Source: Brevibacterium luteolum (GTDB lineage Bacteria; Actinomycetota; Actinomycetes; Actinomycetales; Brevibacteriaceae). Taken from it: a stretch of DNA of 64,000 bases. The stretch lies in assembly GCF_013004595.1 (NCBI RefSeq), contig NZ_JABEMC010000001.1, positions 1 through 64,000 on the forward strand. Reading direction: 5' to 3'. The notes below the pieces were generated by a model that did not search any database, was not told where the DNA came from, and was given only the letters and a program-made list of their open reading frames with translations. Each line of letters starts with the position of its first letter. Positions within the stretch are counted from its first letter, which is position 1. This document shows positions 9,961 through 19,316 of this stretch, piece by piece. The position numbers were made by a program, and so were the translations under genes.

Positions 9961-10845
9961 TTAGTCGGAGATTCGGACAATCCCGCCAGAACCCCCATCG
10001 GTGCGACGCTGTGCTGCCGCTGCGAAGGCCCGGATTGCTTCAGTGATCCCCCCATCATGCACTGCAGGAGCTACGGCGCGGGCGGCGGCGAGAGTGGTTG
10101 GGTGGCCGTCGGCCATCGCATACCCCCAGCCGGCCCAGGTCAGCATCTCAATGTCATTGGGCATATCGCCGAACGCGGCGACATCGTCGGCGTCGATCCC
10201 CCGGCGCTGACAGTACTCAGCCAGCGTATGCGCCTTCGTCACCCCGGCAGCAGCGAGCTCGATGAGCCCAGTGGTCGGATTCGAATGCGTGGCGTGCAGC
10301 GCATCGCCAATAAGCTCGCTGACGGCAGCGAGCATCGCATCGGAATCAGTCGAGGGCCCGCGCACCATGATCTTGGCGACTTCTCGGATGTCCCTGCTCT
10401 CAGCCGGGTCGATGATGACGGCCTCCTGCGGCCAGCGGGTGACGAAACCCGGCTCGATGCAGAAGGCATCGAGCGTTTCGAAGGCGAGCTTCGCCTCGGG
10501 CATGTGCGCCCGCACCCGGCTGATGAGCTCGTGCTGGACCTCGGTGCTGATGAGGTGGGCATGGACGACCTCGTCGCGCTGCAGGTTGTACACGATCGAG
10601 CCGTTGGCGCAGATGACATGACGCACGATCGGCAGGTCCCGCTGCAGGGGTGCGAGCCAGCGGACCGGCCGGCCGGTCACCGGCACGAAGTCGACACCGG
10701 CGGCCACGAGCGCATTGACCGCTTCGACGGTGGCTTGGGGGATCGGCTGGAAGCGCTGCAGCAGCGTGCCGTCGACATCGCTGGCCACGAGTCGGATGTT
10801 CTCCGGATGCTCATGCGGTGCCTGCGGTGTGCTCGTCTCGCTCAC
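9961..10845 (-). CDS. Cof-type HAD-superfamily phosphatase, second copy
   Basis: A 294-residue HAD hydrolase related in architecture to the one at 5924-6733. Motif I is ASDVDGTLL, motif II PVTGRP, and the C-terminal Mg site AFGDMPNDIEMLTWAG. The first 18 residues are polar and look disordered. It probably removes phosphate from a small metabolite; the substrate is unknown. It stands alone on the minus strand, with about 200 bp to the protease gene and 115 bp to the next gene, so it is probably transcribed separately. Confidence 0.88.
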   Translation of the reverse strand: MSETSTPQAPHEHPENIRLVASDVDGTLLQRFQPIPQATVEAVNALVAAGVDFVPVTGRPVRWLAPLQRDLPIVRHVICANGSIVYNLQRDEVVHAHLISTEVQHELISRVRAHMPEAKLAFETLDAFCIEPGFVTRWPQEAVIIDPAESRDIREVAKIMVRGPSTDSDAMLAAVSELIGDALHATHSNPTTGLIELAAAGVTKAHTLAEYCQRRGIDADDVAAFGDMPNDIEMLTWAGWGYAMADGHPTTLAAARAVAPAVHDGGITEAIRAFAAAAQRRTDGGSGGIVRISD

Positions 10846-10962
10846 TGCTGACCCCCGTCTCGCCGATACCTATTGAAAACGTATACCTATCCAATGCATG
10901 CACCCATTGAATTGGTGCTGTTGCCGGCACCCCACATGCGGGGCGGCCTACCTCTATATCTA

Positions 10963-11478
10963 TCAGCTCGCCGCGTCGAGGCGGGTGCACTCGTCGATGA
11001 GTGCGGTGACATCGCCGACGAACCGTGTCGCCGCCGCGGTCGGGGCGGCCGGGTCCTGACCCGTGCGCACGGCGATCCGGGCCATCGCAGCCGCCTGGCC
11101 CGCCTCGGCGGCTTTGGTCGCTGCTTGGGACAACCTCTCCGGCAGCGGCCCGCAGGCACTGCGCACACCGGCCGGGACGACAAGACCCTCGACCGGCCAG
11201 CGCGCATGCAGCCGGCGGGTGAGCTCCGTGACCTGCCCAGCAGCCTCATTCAGCGGTGCGGTGAGAGCCGCGATCTGCTCGCCGGCATCCTGGGCGGCTT
11301 CGGTGGAGTCCCCGGTCTCGCGGCCGAGTGCGACAGCGGTCTCGTAGAAGCGGTCGACGGCGCGCATGAACCGGTCGTGGTGCTGACGCCACACCCCGGT
11401 GCCGAACTCCCGGTCGGCTTCACGCGCGGCGTGCTCGGCCGGGGAGAACAGTCCCGTCAGCCGAGACAGGATGCCCAT
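10963..11478 (-). CDS. Uncharacterised helical protein next to bpa
   Basis: I do not recognise this 171-residue protein. The start chosen is ATG 11478 (MGILSRLTGLFSPAEHAARE), 7 bp after the bpa stop codon; a longer frame would run back into bpa. It is rich in Ala, Glu and Arg and looks all-helical, without membrane segments or catalytic motifs. The tight spacing to bpa on the same strand suggests translational coupling and possibly a shared role in protein turnover or stress; that is inference from position only. Confidence 0.7.
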   Translation of the reverse strand: MGILSRLTGLFSPAEHAAREADREFGTGVWRQHHDRFMRAVDRFYETAVALGRETGDSTEAAQDAGEQIAALTAPLNEAAGQVTELTRRLHARWPVEGLVVPAGVRSACGPLPERLSQAATKAAEAGQAAAMARIAVRTGQDPAAPTAAATRFVGDVTALIDECTRLDAAS

Positions 11479-11485
11479 GCCGGTC

Positions 11486-12190
11486 TCAGAGGTAGTTGCC
11501 GGGTCGCTGCTCGGCCTCAGAGTCGCTGTCCCCACCGCCGTCCTCCTGGCCCATCACGACCACCCCGCGCGGCAGTGCACCGGCCTCCTGACCGGCCTGC
11601 GACTGTGCGAGCGCCTGCTGGCTCATGAGCGCGGTCTGGATACCGTGGAAGAGACCTTCGAGCCAGCCGACGAGCTGGGCCTGCGCGATCCGCAGCTCAC
11701 CGATCGACGGGGTCTCCGACTCCCCGAAGGGCAGATCGAGGCGCTTGAGCTCGTCGATGAGCTCATCGGACATGCCAGCCGAGAGCTCTTCGATCGTGCG
11801 CCGGTGGATCTCGGCCAGCCGCCCGCGGCCGGCCTCATCGAGATCGGTCTTGCGGACCTCTTCGAGCAGCTGCTGGGCCATCGTGCCCACGCGCACGATC
11901 TTGCCGGGCTCGGAGATCTTCGCCGAGCGCTCCTGCCCACCCTGCTGGCGCGCCGACTGCTCGCCCGCCTCGGCGCCGGGGGCTCGCTGGCCACCACTGT
12001 CCCGCCTCGAGGTGTCCTGCCCCGAGGTGTCCCGGCGCTGCGCCGCCTGCTCACCCTGCTGGGTGGTCTCGTCAGCGCCCGAGGCGGGGTCCGCCTCGGG
12101 GCCGGGGGTGCTGTGCCCGCCGTTGAGGCGGGCGGCTGCCTGCGCGAGAGTCTCCAGGTGCGGGGCCTGCGGGGTGGTCTCGTCGGTCAT
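11486..12190 (-). CDS. bpa: Bacterial proteasome activator (Bpa/PafE family)
   Basis: A 234-residue member of the DUF2587 family. Known members form an ATP-independent ring that opens the 20S proteasome gate through a C-terminal GQYL-type tail. Here the C-terminus is PGNYL, matching that docking motif. The conserved helical core spans roughly residues 85-195 (KIVRVGTMAQQLLEEVRKTD and IGELRIAQAQLVGWLEGLFH); the N-terminal 80 residues are Gln/Gly/Ala-rich and probably disordered. The proteasome genes themselves are not in this window. It lies 27 bp downstream of the oxidoreductase gene on the same strand. Confidence 0.9.
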   Translation of the reverse strand: MTDETTPQAPHLETLAQAAARLNGGHSTPGPEADPASGADETTQQGEQAAQRRDTSGQDTSRRDSGGQRAPGAEAGEQSARQQGGQERSAKISEPGKIVRVGTMAQQLLEEVRKTDLDEAGRGRLAEIHRRTIEELSAGMSDELIDELKRLDLPFGESETPSIGELRIAQAQLVGWLEGLFHGIQTALMSQQALAQSQAGQEAGALPRGVVVMGQEDGGGDSDSEAEQRPGNYL

Positions 12191-12217
12191 ATCGTCCTCG
12201 TCTCCTTCGTGGGGCGG

Positions 12218-13255
12218 TCAGGCGGGCTGGGCGTCATCGCCGACGCGCAGCAGCACCTTGCCGATGCTATCGCCATCTTCGAGCATCGCGTGCCCGCGTC
12301 CGGCCTCGGCCAGCGGCAGCGTGTCGTGGATGATCGGGCGGATGGTGCCGTCGAGCACGAGCGGCCAGATGTGCTGGCGGACCGTGGCGACGATGAGCGC
12401 CTTCTGCGCAGCCGGGCGGGCGCGCAGGGTTGTGCCGAGTATGTGCTTGCGGCCGGTGAGCAGGCGGGCGAGGTTGATCTCGGTCTTGACCCCGCCCTGC
12501 ATGCCGATGATGACGAGCCGGCCGTCGTTCGCCAGCGCTTTGATGTTGCGCTCGAGGTATTTCGCGCCGATGAGGTCGAGGATGACGTTCGCGCCCGGGG
12601 TGCACGAGTCGCCGGCCGGGTCGGTGGCGGGATCGGATGCGGTGATCTCGCGGATCCGGTCGACGAAGTCCTCCTCGCGGTAGTTGATGACGGCATCAGC
12701 GCCGAGTTCGCGGCAGAACGCGGCTTTGCGCTCCGAGCCGACGGTGACGGCTACGCGGGCGCCGAGCGCCCGGGCGAGCTGAATGGCGCAGGTGCCGATG
12801 CCCGAGCCGCCGCCGTGGACGAGCAGCCACTGGTCAGCGCGCAGCCCGGCCTCCATGACGACATTCGAGTACACGGTGGAGACGACCTCCGGCAGGGCGG
12901 CTGCCGCGGTGAGGTCGACGTGATCGGGGACGGGCAGCAGCTGACCGGCCGGCACGTCGACGTACTCGGCATAGCCGCCGCCGGAGAGCAGGGCGGCGAC
13001 GCGGTCGCCGGTCTTCCAGCCGGTCACTTCGGCACCGACCTCGGCGATGGTGCCTGAGACCTCCAGGCCGGGGATCTCGGTGGCGCCCTCGGGTGGGTCG
13101 TAATGGCCCTGCCGCTGCAGGATATCCGCTCGGTTGATGCCGGCGGCATGGACCTTGACCAACACGGAGCCGGGTTCGATTGCGGGAGTCTCGACGTCGT
13201 CGGAGAGCACCAGGGCCTCTGGGCCGCCGGGCTGAGGAATCGTCATAGCTCGCAT
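12218..13255 (-). CDS. Zinc-independent quinone oxidoreductase (MDR family, PIG3-like)
   Basis: A 345-residue medium-chain dehydrogenase/reductase of the NADPH:quinone oxidoreductase branch. It shows the GroES-like N-terminal domain (GINRADILQRQGHYDPPEGA, which is typical of the PIG3 group) and a Rossmann domain with LLVHGGGSGIGTCAIQLARA for NADPH binding. The zinc-ligand pattern of alcohol dehydrogenases is absent. It likely reduces quinones or other reactive carbonyls. It is the first gene of a leftward run with bpa and the helical protein. Confidence 0.9.
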   Translation of the reverse strand: MRAMTIPQPGGPEALVLSDDVETPAIEPGSVLVKVHAAGINRADILQRQGHYDPPEGATEIPGLEVSGTIAEVGAEVTGWKTGDRVAALLSGGGYAEYVDVPAGQLLPVPDHVDLTAAAALPEVVSTVYSNVVMEAGLRADQWLLVHGGGSGIGTCAIQLARALGARVAVTVGSERKAAFCRELGADAVINYREEDFVDRIREITASDPATDPAGDSCTPGANVILDLIGAKYLERNIKALANDGRLVIIGMQGGVKTEINLARLLTGRKHILGTTLRARPAAQKALIVATVRQHIWPLVLDGTIRPIIHDTLPLAEAGRGHAMLEDGDSIGKVLLRVGDDAQPA

Positions 13256-13335
13256 GAGGCAAGCCTATCGCCCAGGGCTGGGTGTGCGGTCAGTATCGCC
13301 ACACGATCACGCGAGCACCGCCTCGGGCGCGGGGC

Positions 13336-14658
13336 TCAGACGAACATGCGGAACAGCGGCGAGTCGTGCGAGACCTTCTCGATCTCGAGCGGTGAGGCGT
13401 CCATCCGGGCGAGCAGACCCGGCAGGCTCTGCGCCTGGCCGAGGGTGATGCCGACGAACGCCGGGCCGGTCTCGCGGTCGGAGCGCTTCATGTACTCGAA
13501 CAGCGAGATGTCGTCATCTGGGCCGAGCACCTCGGACAGGAAGCGGCGCAGCGCACCGGGCTCCTGCGGGAAGTTGACGATGAAGTAGTGCTTGAGGTTC
13601 TCGTACACGAGCGAGCGCTCGATGACCTCCGAGTAGCGGGAGATGTCATTGTTGCCGCCGGAGACGATGCACACGACCGTCGAACCCGGCGGGATCGTGA
13701 TCGGGGCGCGCGAGTGCTTGCCGCCGATTGCCGCCGAGGCCAGCGCGCCGGCCGGTTCGGCGATGATGCCGTCGACCTGGTAGAGCTCGAGCATCTCCGA
13801 GGCCACCCGGCCCTCGGGCACCGGGTCGATGCGCAGACCGAGGTCGGCGATCATCCGGTAGGTCAGGTCGCCGGCCCGGCGCACGGCGGCGCCGTCGGCA
13901 AACGAGTCGATGTTCTCCAAGGCGACCGGGCGGCCGGCGGCCAGGGCTGCGATCATCGAGTCCGCCCCGGCGGGCTCGGCGCCGATGACCTGGGTGTCGG
14001 GCATGTGCTCGGCGGCGTAGGCGGCGATGCCGGCGAGCAGACCGCCGCCGCCGACGGGCACGATGATGAAGTCGGGATCCTCGGACAGCTGCTCGTGGAT
14101 CTCCGCGGCGATGGTGCCCTGCCCGGCGACGGTGCGCGGGTGGTCGAAGGCCGAGACGAGCAGCGCGCCGTGGGTCTCGGCGTAGTTCGCCGCCAGATCC
14201 GAGGCGTCGTCGTAGGTCGAGCCGTCGATGACGACGGTGACCTCATCGCCGCCGAAGTAGCGGATCCGGTCGATCTTCTGCCGCGGCGTCGTCTTCGGCA
14301 CGAAGATGCGGCCCTTGACGCCGAGCTCCTTGCACGCCTTCGCGAAGCCCTGCGCGTGGTTGCCGGCCGAGGCGCACACAACGCCGTGGGCGCGCTCGTC
14401 AGCGGTCAGCTGCAGGAGGAAGTTGAAGGCGCCGCGGATCTTGTACGAGCGCACGAGCTGGAGATCTTCGCGCTTGAGGTAGATCGTCGAGCCGATCGCA
14501 TCGGACAGGCGCTCGGAGATGTGCAGCGGAGAGGTGATGATGGAATCCGAAATGAGCGCAGCAGCGGCCTCGACGTCGCTGGCGGTCGGCAGGTTCCAGA
14601 TCTTCTGTTCATGAATGAGCACCTCCCCATTGTGTGCCCGCCGCTGTGGTCGTGTCAC
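13336..14658 (-). CDS. ilvA: Threonine ammonia-lyase (threonine deaminase)
   Basis: A PLP enzyme of up to 440 residues that converts threonine to 2-oxobutanoate, the first step of isoleucine synthesis. The PLP lysine is in SYKIRGAFNFL; the cofactor-phosphate loop is VGGGGLLAGIAAY. A single C-terminal ACT-like regulatory region (after about residue 340; HYFIVNFPQEPGALRRFLSE) is where isoleucine feedback would act. The start is uncertain: GTG 14658 gives the full frame but has no ribosome site, whereas an in-frame GTG near 14622 (VLIHEQKIWN) overlaps GGGGAGG. I kept the longer form. No other ilv gene is adjacent. Confidence 0.9.
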   Translation of the reverse strand: MTRPQRRAHNGEVLIHEQKIWNLPTASDVEAAAALISDSIITSPLHISERLSDAIGSTIYLKREDLQLVRSYKIRGAFNFLLQLTADERAHGVVCASAGNHAQGFAKACKELGVKGRIFVPKTTPRQKIDRIRYFGGDEVTVVIDGSTYDDASDLAANYAETHGALLVSAFDHPRTVAGQGTIAAEIHEQLSEDPDFIIVPVGGGGLLAGIAAYAAEHMPDTQVIGAEPAGADSMIAALAAGRPVALENIDSFADGAAVRRAGDLTYRMIADLGLRIDPVPEGRVASEMLELYQVDGIIAEPAGALASAAIGGKHSRAPITIPPGSTVVCIVSGGNNDISRYSEVIERSLVYENLKHYFIVNFPQEPGALRRFLSEVLGPDDDISLFEYMKRSDRETGPAFVGITLGQAQSLPGLLARMDASPLEIEKVSHDSPLFRMFV

Positions 14659-14889
14659 GTCATGAGTCAGTTCGTGCCATATGGTGAGCAGTTTCGTGTC
14701 AGTCGGTGACGAACGACGCTTCGGCGGGCCCCGCCTCGGGACCGGACGCCGGTGCGGCGGGCACCGCCTCGGCGCTGGTCAGGCCGGGTATGCCGGGCGT
14801 GCCCTCCCGGCCGCACTGCGCGGTTTCGGTAGAGTGTGCCCTAGCGCATGATGCGAGCCCGCGCCGACGCAACGCCAAGGGGGAACACG

Positions 14890-17004
14890 GTGGCCATCAG
14901 CAGTGAACTCGAAGGTCTGCTCTCTGCCTGGCTGCCCCGGCAGAGCTGGTTCCCCAAACTGGAGACCGAGCTCGGCGCCGACCCCGACATCACGCCGATG
15001 TCCGTCACCCGCCTGTTCGAATGGGACTCCGGCGAGGGCACCGTGCGCGGCACTCAGGCGATCATCTCCGTCGGCGACGGACGCACGCTGCGCCGCATCA
15101 ACGTCCCCTTAAGCTTCCGCACGAGCGAGAATTTCGCCCTGCGCGCCCACCTCATCGGCACCATCGATGACATCACGCTCGGCCCCTGCTGGGTATACGA
15201 CGGGTGTGCTGACCCGGTCTTCGTCATCAACTGCGCCCACGCCGCGGCCACCGCCCGCCGGTTCGAGGGCGGCCAGGTCGCAGCACACGCAGTGAGCAAC
15301 GCGATGACGAAGTTCCACCGCGTGCAGACCGAGCACCAGATGCTCGACTACGCCGCCTCGGTGCGCCTGGAGCTGCTGGAGGCCCGCGCACACGAGTCGA
15401 CCGTCGTCATCGAAGACCCCGAGAACCCCTGCGTGCTCACCTTCTTCCGCGTCGTCCAGCCGGGACTCAGCCAGGCGGTGCGGATTCCCGTCGCCCTGAC
15501 CGAGGCGGAGTCGCGCGCCGTGCCCGAGGTGATGGGGTGGGTGTCCGGCCGCTGGTTCGACGCCGAGGAGCTGGAGACCCGGTCGGCGCCGCTGGCGATG
15601 CTGTCGGTCCAGTATCCTGACTCGCAGCCGGCCTGGCGTGAGGCTGTCGACATCGCCTGTGCGGTGGACTCGGGGTCGATCGGCAGCTACAACAAGAAGG
15701 CCTCGGCGCTCGGCGCGCGGATCGGCGAGCTGCACCTGGATCTCGCTGCTGAGTTCGGTGTGGTGCGCGGGGCCGGGGAGCCGACCGAGGACTGGGTCGC
15801 CAAATGGCAGGAGCGCATCGACTGGGCGCTCGCCCGCGCGCCGCTGGCGCTCGGCGATCTGCAGGCCAAGCTCAAGGAGCACCGCACGAACCTCGGCCGC
15901 CTTGAGACAGTCGGTGCACTGCAGCGGATCCACGGCGAGCTGACGCTCAACCAGGTGCTCACCAGCCCGGTCGTCGGCTTCACCGTCGTCAACTTCTCTG
16001 CCGCCACCCAGGAGTTCCCGAAGCCTGCGGCGATCGACCTCGTCGCGCTGCTGCGCAGCATCGACTACGCCGCCGGCTATGCCCGGCTGCGCCGGACCGG
16101 CGCGCTCAAGTCCGATGCGCAGCCGACGTTCATCGGGCTGTCCGGGCTGTCGGACGGGCACGAATCGCTGCGCGAGGTTGTCGACTCGCCCGAGTACCTG
16201 TGGTCCTCACAGGCGCAGAACTCGCTGCTCACCGGCTACTCGCACGCCGTCGGCGCCTCGGTCGGACTGCACGACCCGGTGCTGCGGGCCGTGCTCATCG
16301 ACCGGCTGCTCGTCGAGGTCGTCACCGAACTGCGCAACCGCCCCACCTGGCTCATCGTGCCGCTGGCGACCCTGACCCTGCTGCTCGGCGGCCGGCTGGA
16401 GCACGACTCCCAGCGGGAGGACGATGCTGAGGGTGATGGGGCCGGCGGTGGTGCCAGTGCCCGCGGCGCCGGCGGCGCGGCTGATGCGGATGGCGCGCCT
16501 GGTGCGAGTGGCGCGGCCGGTGCGGCCACTGCGTGGAACGCCGAGGAGACCGTCAGCGCCGAGGAGTTCGCCCAGAGCGCGGTCGAGGAGATCGCCCAGC
16601 CGGCTGACCCTGTGCCCGATGCTTATGACGGCCTCGACACCGAGGTCGCCCGTGCCGAGAAGAACGGCGGGGCACCCGGAGCGGCGGATCAGACTGCGGC
16701 TGCAGAGGCACCGGCTCGACCGGCCACCCCGCCGGCAGCACCGGAACAGGCGCCCGACCCGGCACCTGCCCGGCCGGAATCCGCGGCCGACGAGCCCACC
16801 GCCTCGGGAACGGACCAGGGCAGCGAGACCGCCTCGGGAACGGGCGCGGCAAGGGAGGGCGCCACCTCGGGCACGGACGCGAACGCCGACCCCGATGACG
16901 CGGTCATCGACGAGGACGCCGACGCCGAGGCGGCCGCAGCCACCCAGTTCCCGCCGATTCCAGCCCGCCCGACGACCCTGCCGCGGTTCCCCAACCGCGA
17001 CTGA
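14890..17004 (+). CDS. Maltokinase-like protein with degraded active site
   Basis: A 704-residue protein. The first 470 or so residues follow the actinobacterial maltokinase (Mak/Pep2) layout: N-terminal cap with LLSAWLPRQSWFPK, then kinase-like lobes with LGARIGELHLDLA and AAIDLVALLRSIDYAAGYAR. Maltokinases carry an HGD catalytic motif and a DFE metal-binding motif; at the matching places this protein has HGEL (Glu350) and NFSA (Asn368). The catalytic Asp and the metal-binding Asp both look lost, so a pseudokinase is likely. Residues 510-700 are Ala/Glu/Asp/Pro-rich and disordered. I chose GTG 14890 because AAGGGGG precedes it; a TAGAGT -10 box at 14830-14835 would start the mRNA near 14842. 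No trehalose synthase or glucan genes are adjacent. Confidence 0.75.
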   Translation: MAISSELEGLLSAWLPRQSWFPKLETELGADPDITPMSVTRLFEWDSGEGTVRGTQAIISVGDGRTLRRINVPLSFRTSENFALRAHLIGTIDDITLGPCWVYDGCADPVFVINCAHAAATARRFEGGQVAAHAVSNAMTKFHRVQTEHQMLDYAASVRLELLEARAHESTVVIEDPENPCVLTFFRVVQPGLSQAVRIPVALTEAESRAVPEVMGWVSGRWFDAEELETRSAPLAMLSVQYPDSQPAWREAVDIACAVDSGSIGSYNKKASALGARIGELHLDLAAEFGVVRGAGEPTEDWVAKWQERIDWALARAPLALGDLQAKLKEHRTNLGRLETVGALQRIHGELTLNQVLTSPVVGFTVVNFSAATQEFPKPAAIDLVALLRSIDYAAGYARLRRTGALKSDAQPTFIGLSGLSDGHESLREVVDSPEYLWSSQAQNSLLTGYSHAVGASVGLHDPVLRAVLIDRLLVEVVTELRNRPTWLIVPLATLTLLLGGRLEHDSQREDDAEGDGAGGGASARGAGGAADADGAPGASGAAGAATAWNAEETVSAEEFAQSAVEEIAQPADPVPDAYDGLDTEVARAEKNGGAPGAADQTAAAEAPARPATPPAAPEQAPDPAPARPESAADEPTASGTDQGSETASGTGAAREGATSGTDANADPDDAVIDEDADAEAAAATQFPPIPARPTTLPRFPNRD

Positions 17005-17078
17005 AGTGGTTTAAACCCTCACCGGAAGTGGTCTATGCTGTGATGTGGACTTTGCGCGGTTGAGCCGCGGAAATCCAA

Positions 17079-17166
17079 GGTGAGTTGACTGAGCGGCCGA
17101 AAGTGACGGTCTTGAAAACCGTTGAAGGGCAACCCCCTTCCGTGGGTTCGAATCCCACACTCACCG
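17079..17166 (+). tRNA. tRNA-Ser(UGA)
   Basis: The sequence folds as a class II tRNA: acceptor GGTGAGT pairs with ACTCACC at 17159-17165, the anticodon loop reads cttgaaa (anticodon TGA), there is a long variable arm, and the T arm contains GGTTCGAATCC. CCA is not encoded. A TATGCT box at 17034-17039 is a plausible -10. Confidence 0.95.
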
Positions 17167-17233
17167 CCGAATCACTCGGCTTTGCGTCACTGCGTGTCAT
17201 GGTGGGCACCGCAGGCGAATCGAGCACCGTCTT

Positions 17234-17602
17234 TCAGCTTAGGCGCGCCTGCAGGATGCCGAGGAACTCATCGGCGCGCTCGACCTGCCGAGCCAGCTTC
17301 TCCCGTCGCGCCTGCGCGTCGTCGAGCAGCTCCAGCAGCTGGGCGCGTGCCGCTGAACGCTCATCGTTCGTCGCGTCGCTCTCGACGATGTCGAGCAGCC
17401 TGAGCAACTGAGCCATCTCTGCGGTCGAGTAGCTCAGCGCCTTCATCCGCCGGATCGTCATGAGCCGCCGGAAGTCCTCGTCGGTGTAGACGCGGAAACC
17501 GCCCTCAGTGCGGCCGGTCGCCGGGATGAGTCCGATCTCCTCGTAATGACGGAGGGTGCGTGAGGAGAGCCCTGACTTCTCCGCCATCTCGCCGATGTGC
17601 AT
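17234..17602 (-). CDS. MerR-family transcriptional regulator
   Basis: A 122-residue regulator. The MerR winged-helix domain starts at the very N-terminus (MHIGEMAEKSGLSSRTLRHY, EEIGLI, GGFRVYTDEDFRRL), followed by a coiled-coil dimer helix (about residues 75-120). There is no large effector domain and no cysteine cluster, so the inducer cannot be guessed. I chose ATG 17602, which has GAGGGAG at the correct distance; the longer upstream frame is spurious. It is divergent from the SulP transporter gene, with a palindromic operator between them, so it probably controls that gene and itself. Confidence 0.88.
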   Translation of the reverse strand: MHIGEMAEKSGLSSRTLRHYEEIGLIPATGRTEGGFRVYTDEDFRRLMTIRRMKALSYSTAEMAQLLRLLDIVESDATNDERSAARAQLLELLDDAQARREKLARQVERADEFLGILQARLS

Positions 17603-17664
17603 GATCATCTCCCTCAGAGCAGGCCCGGCGTCCGGCGGCCACTGACGATCGGCCGCTTGCCCAT

Positions 17665-17685
17665 ACTTTAACGCAGCGTTAAGGT
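17665..17685. promoter_or_regulatory. Probable MerR operator
   Basis: A palindrome, TTAACGC-A-GCGTTAA (17668-17682), extends outward by two of the next three base pairs. It lies 63 bp before the MerR start and 70 bp before the SulP start, in their divergent intergenic region, where MerR-family operators usually sit. Binding is inferred, not shown. Confidence 0.6.
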
Positions 17686-17754
17686 TGATGCCGAACTCTG
17701 ACGTGCCGTGAAGGTTTGCGGCAAGGGCCCTTTCATCGCTTCGAGGAGACCGCT

Positions 17755-19299
17755 GTGTCTGCACCGTCGTCTGCATCGCCGCAGCCTGCTGCCGCGACTG
17801 CTGATAATCCCACTCCCGAGGAGCGCCAGAGCGTGCGTCGGACGCTGCGCCGCCCGGGTTGGCTGAAAACCGAGGTGCTCGGCGGTCTTGTCGTCGCACT
17901 CGCGCTCATCCCTGAGGCGATCGCGTTTTCGATCATCGCCGGTGTCGACCCGCGCGTCGGTCTCTTCGCCTCCTTCACGATGGCGGTGACGACCGCGATC
18001 CTCGGCGGACGCCCGGCTATGATCTCCGCTGCCACCGGTGCGGTTGCGCTCGTCGTCGCGCCCTTAGTCGGGTCGCATGGTCTCGACTACCTCATTGCCG
18101 CCGTCATCCTCGCGGGAGCCTTCCAAGTGGTGCTGGCCCTGCTTGGTGCAGCGCGCCTCATGCGCTTCATTCCGCGCCAGGTGATGGTCGGCTTCGTCAA
18201 TGCGCTGGCGATCCTGATCTTCGTATCGCAGGTGCCCGAGCTCATCGGCGTGCCGTGGCTGGTCTACCCGCTGTGCCTGCTCGCTCTCGCCATCGTCTTC
18301 GCGCTGCCGCGGCTGACGGCCGCGGTGCCCGCACCCCTGGTCGCGATCGTCGTGCTCACGCTGCTCGTCGTCGTCTTCGGCTGGGACGTTCCCGCCGTCG
18401 GCGACAAGGGCGAACTGCCTGAGGCGCTGCCGGCCATCTTCATCCCCGAGGTGCCGCTGAGCCTGGAGACGCTTCAGGTCATCGCCCCGTACTCGTTGGC
18501 GATGGCCGTTGTCGGGCTGCTCGAATCCCTTATGACGGCGAAGCTCGTCGACGATGTCACCGACACCCGGTCGAACAAGACCCGCGAATCCTGGGCGCAG
18601 GGTGCGGCCAACATCGTCTCCGGACTCTTCGGCGGCATGGGCGGCTGCGCGATGATCGGGCAGACGATGATCAATGTCAAGGCCGCCGCTGCCCGCACCC
18701 GGATCTCGACGTTCTGCGCCGGAGTGTTCCTCCTCATCCTTATCGTCGCCCTCGGGGACGTCGTCGCTCAGATCCCGATGGCCGCACTCGTCGCCGTCAT
18801 GATCTTCGTCTCCTGGGCGACCTTCGACTGGCATTCCATCCGCCCGCACACACTGGCGCGGATGCCGAAGTCGGAGACAACCGTCATGCTCGTCACCGTC
18901 GTGGCGACTGTCTGGACCCACAATCTGGCGATCGGAGTGGTGCTCGGGGTGCTCGTGGCGATGGTCGCCTTCGCCAACCGGGTGGCGCACTTCGTGCGCG
19001 TCGACCGTGAACTGCGTGACGACGCCGGACTTTCGACCGCCTACTACACAGTCGAAGGCGAACTGTTCTTCGCCTCATCGAATGATCTGTACACGATGTT
19101 CGACTATGCCGGGGACCCCGAGCACGTCGTCATCGACATGCACCGCTCCCACCTGTGGGATGCCTCCACAGTGGCAGCGCTCGATTCGGTGACCGACAAA
19201 TACGCGACCTACGGCAAATCCGTCGACATCGTCGGACTCAACACCGCCAGCAGGCGCATGCGCGTGCGCTTGGCGGGAATGAAGCGCTCCAGCGGCTGA
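17755..19299 (+). CDS. SulP-family anion transporter with short STAS domain
   Basis: A membrane transporter of 514 residues, similar to sulfate permeases and bicarbonate carriers. The signature [20 protein letters not shown] is in the first membrane region, and [18 protein letters not shown] matches the conserved central region. A cytosolic STAS domain follows from about residue 430 ([20 protein letters not shown]). The substrate cannot be decided from sequence. GTG 17755 has GAGGAG upstream; the longer frame from 17716 would overlap the operator region. It is divergent from a MerR regulator and convergent with arsC. Confidence 0.9.
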   Translation: MSAPSSASPQPAAATADNPTPEERQSVRRTLRRPGWLKTEVLGGLVVALALIPEAIAFSIIAGVDPRVGLFASFTMAVTTAILGGRPAMISAATGAVALVVAPLVGSHGLDYLIAAVILAGAFQVVLALLGAARLMRFIPRQVMVGFVNALAILIFVSQVPELIGVPWLVYPLCLLALAIVFALPRLTAAVPAPLVAIVVLTLLVVVFGWDVPAVGDKGELPEALPAIFIPEVPLSLETLQVIAPYSLAMAVVGLLESLMTAKLVDDVTDTRSNKTRESWAQGAANIVSGLFGGMGGCAMIGQTMINVKAAAARTRISTFCAGVFLLILIVALGDVVAQIPMAALVAVMIFVSWATFDWHSIRPHTLARMPKSETTVMLVTVVATVWTHNLAIGVVLGVLVAMVAFANRVAHFVRVDRELRDDAGLSTAYYTVEGELFFASSNDLYTMFDYAGDPEHVVIDMHRSHLWDASTVAALDSVTDKYATYGKSVDIVGLNTASRRMRVRLAGMKRSSG

Positions 19300-19316
19300 G
19301 CCGTGGGGTGCCGCGC

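Noticed and set aside
11399-13057. 552-codon rightward open frame
   Set aside because: Antisense to bpa and the quinone oxidoreductase, both recognised by motif.
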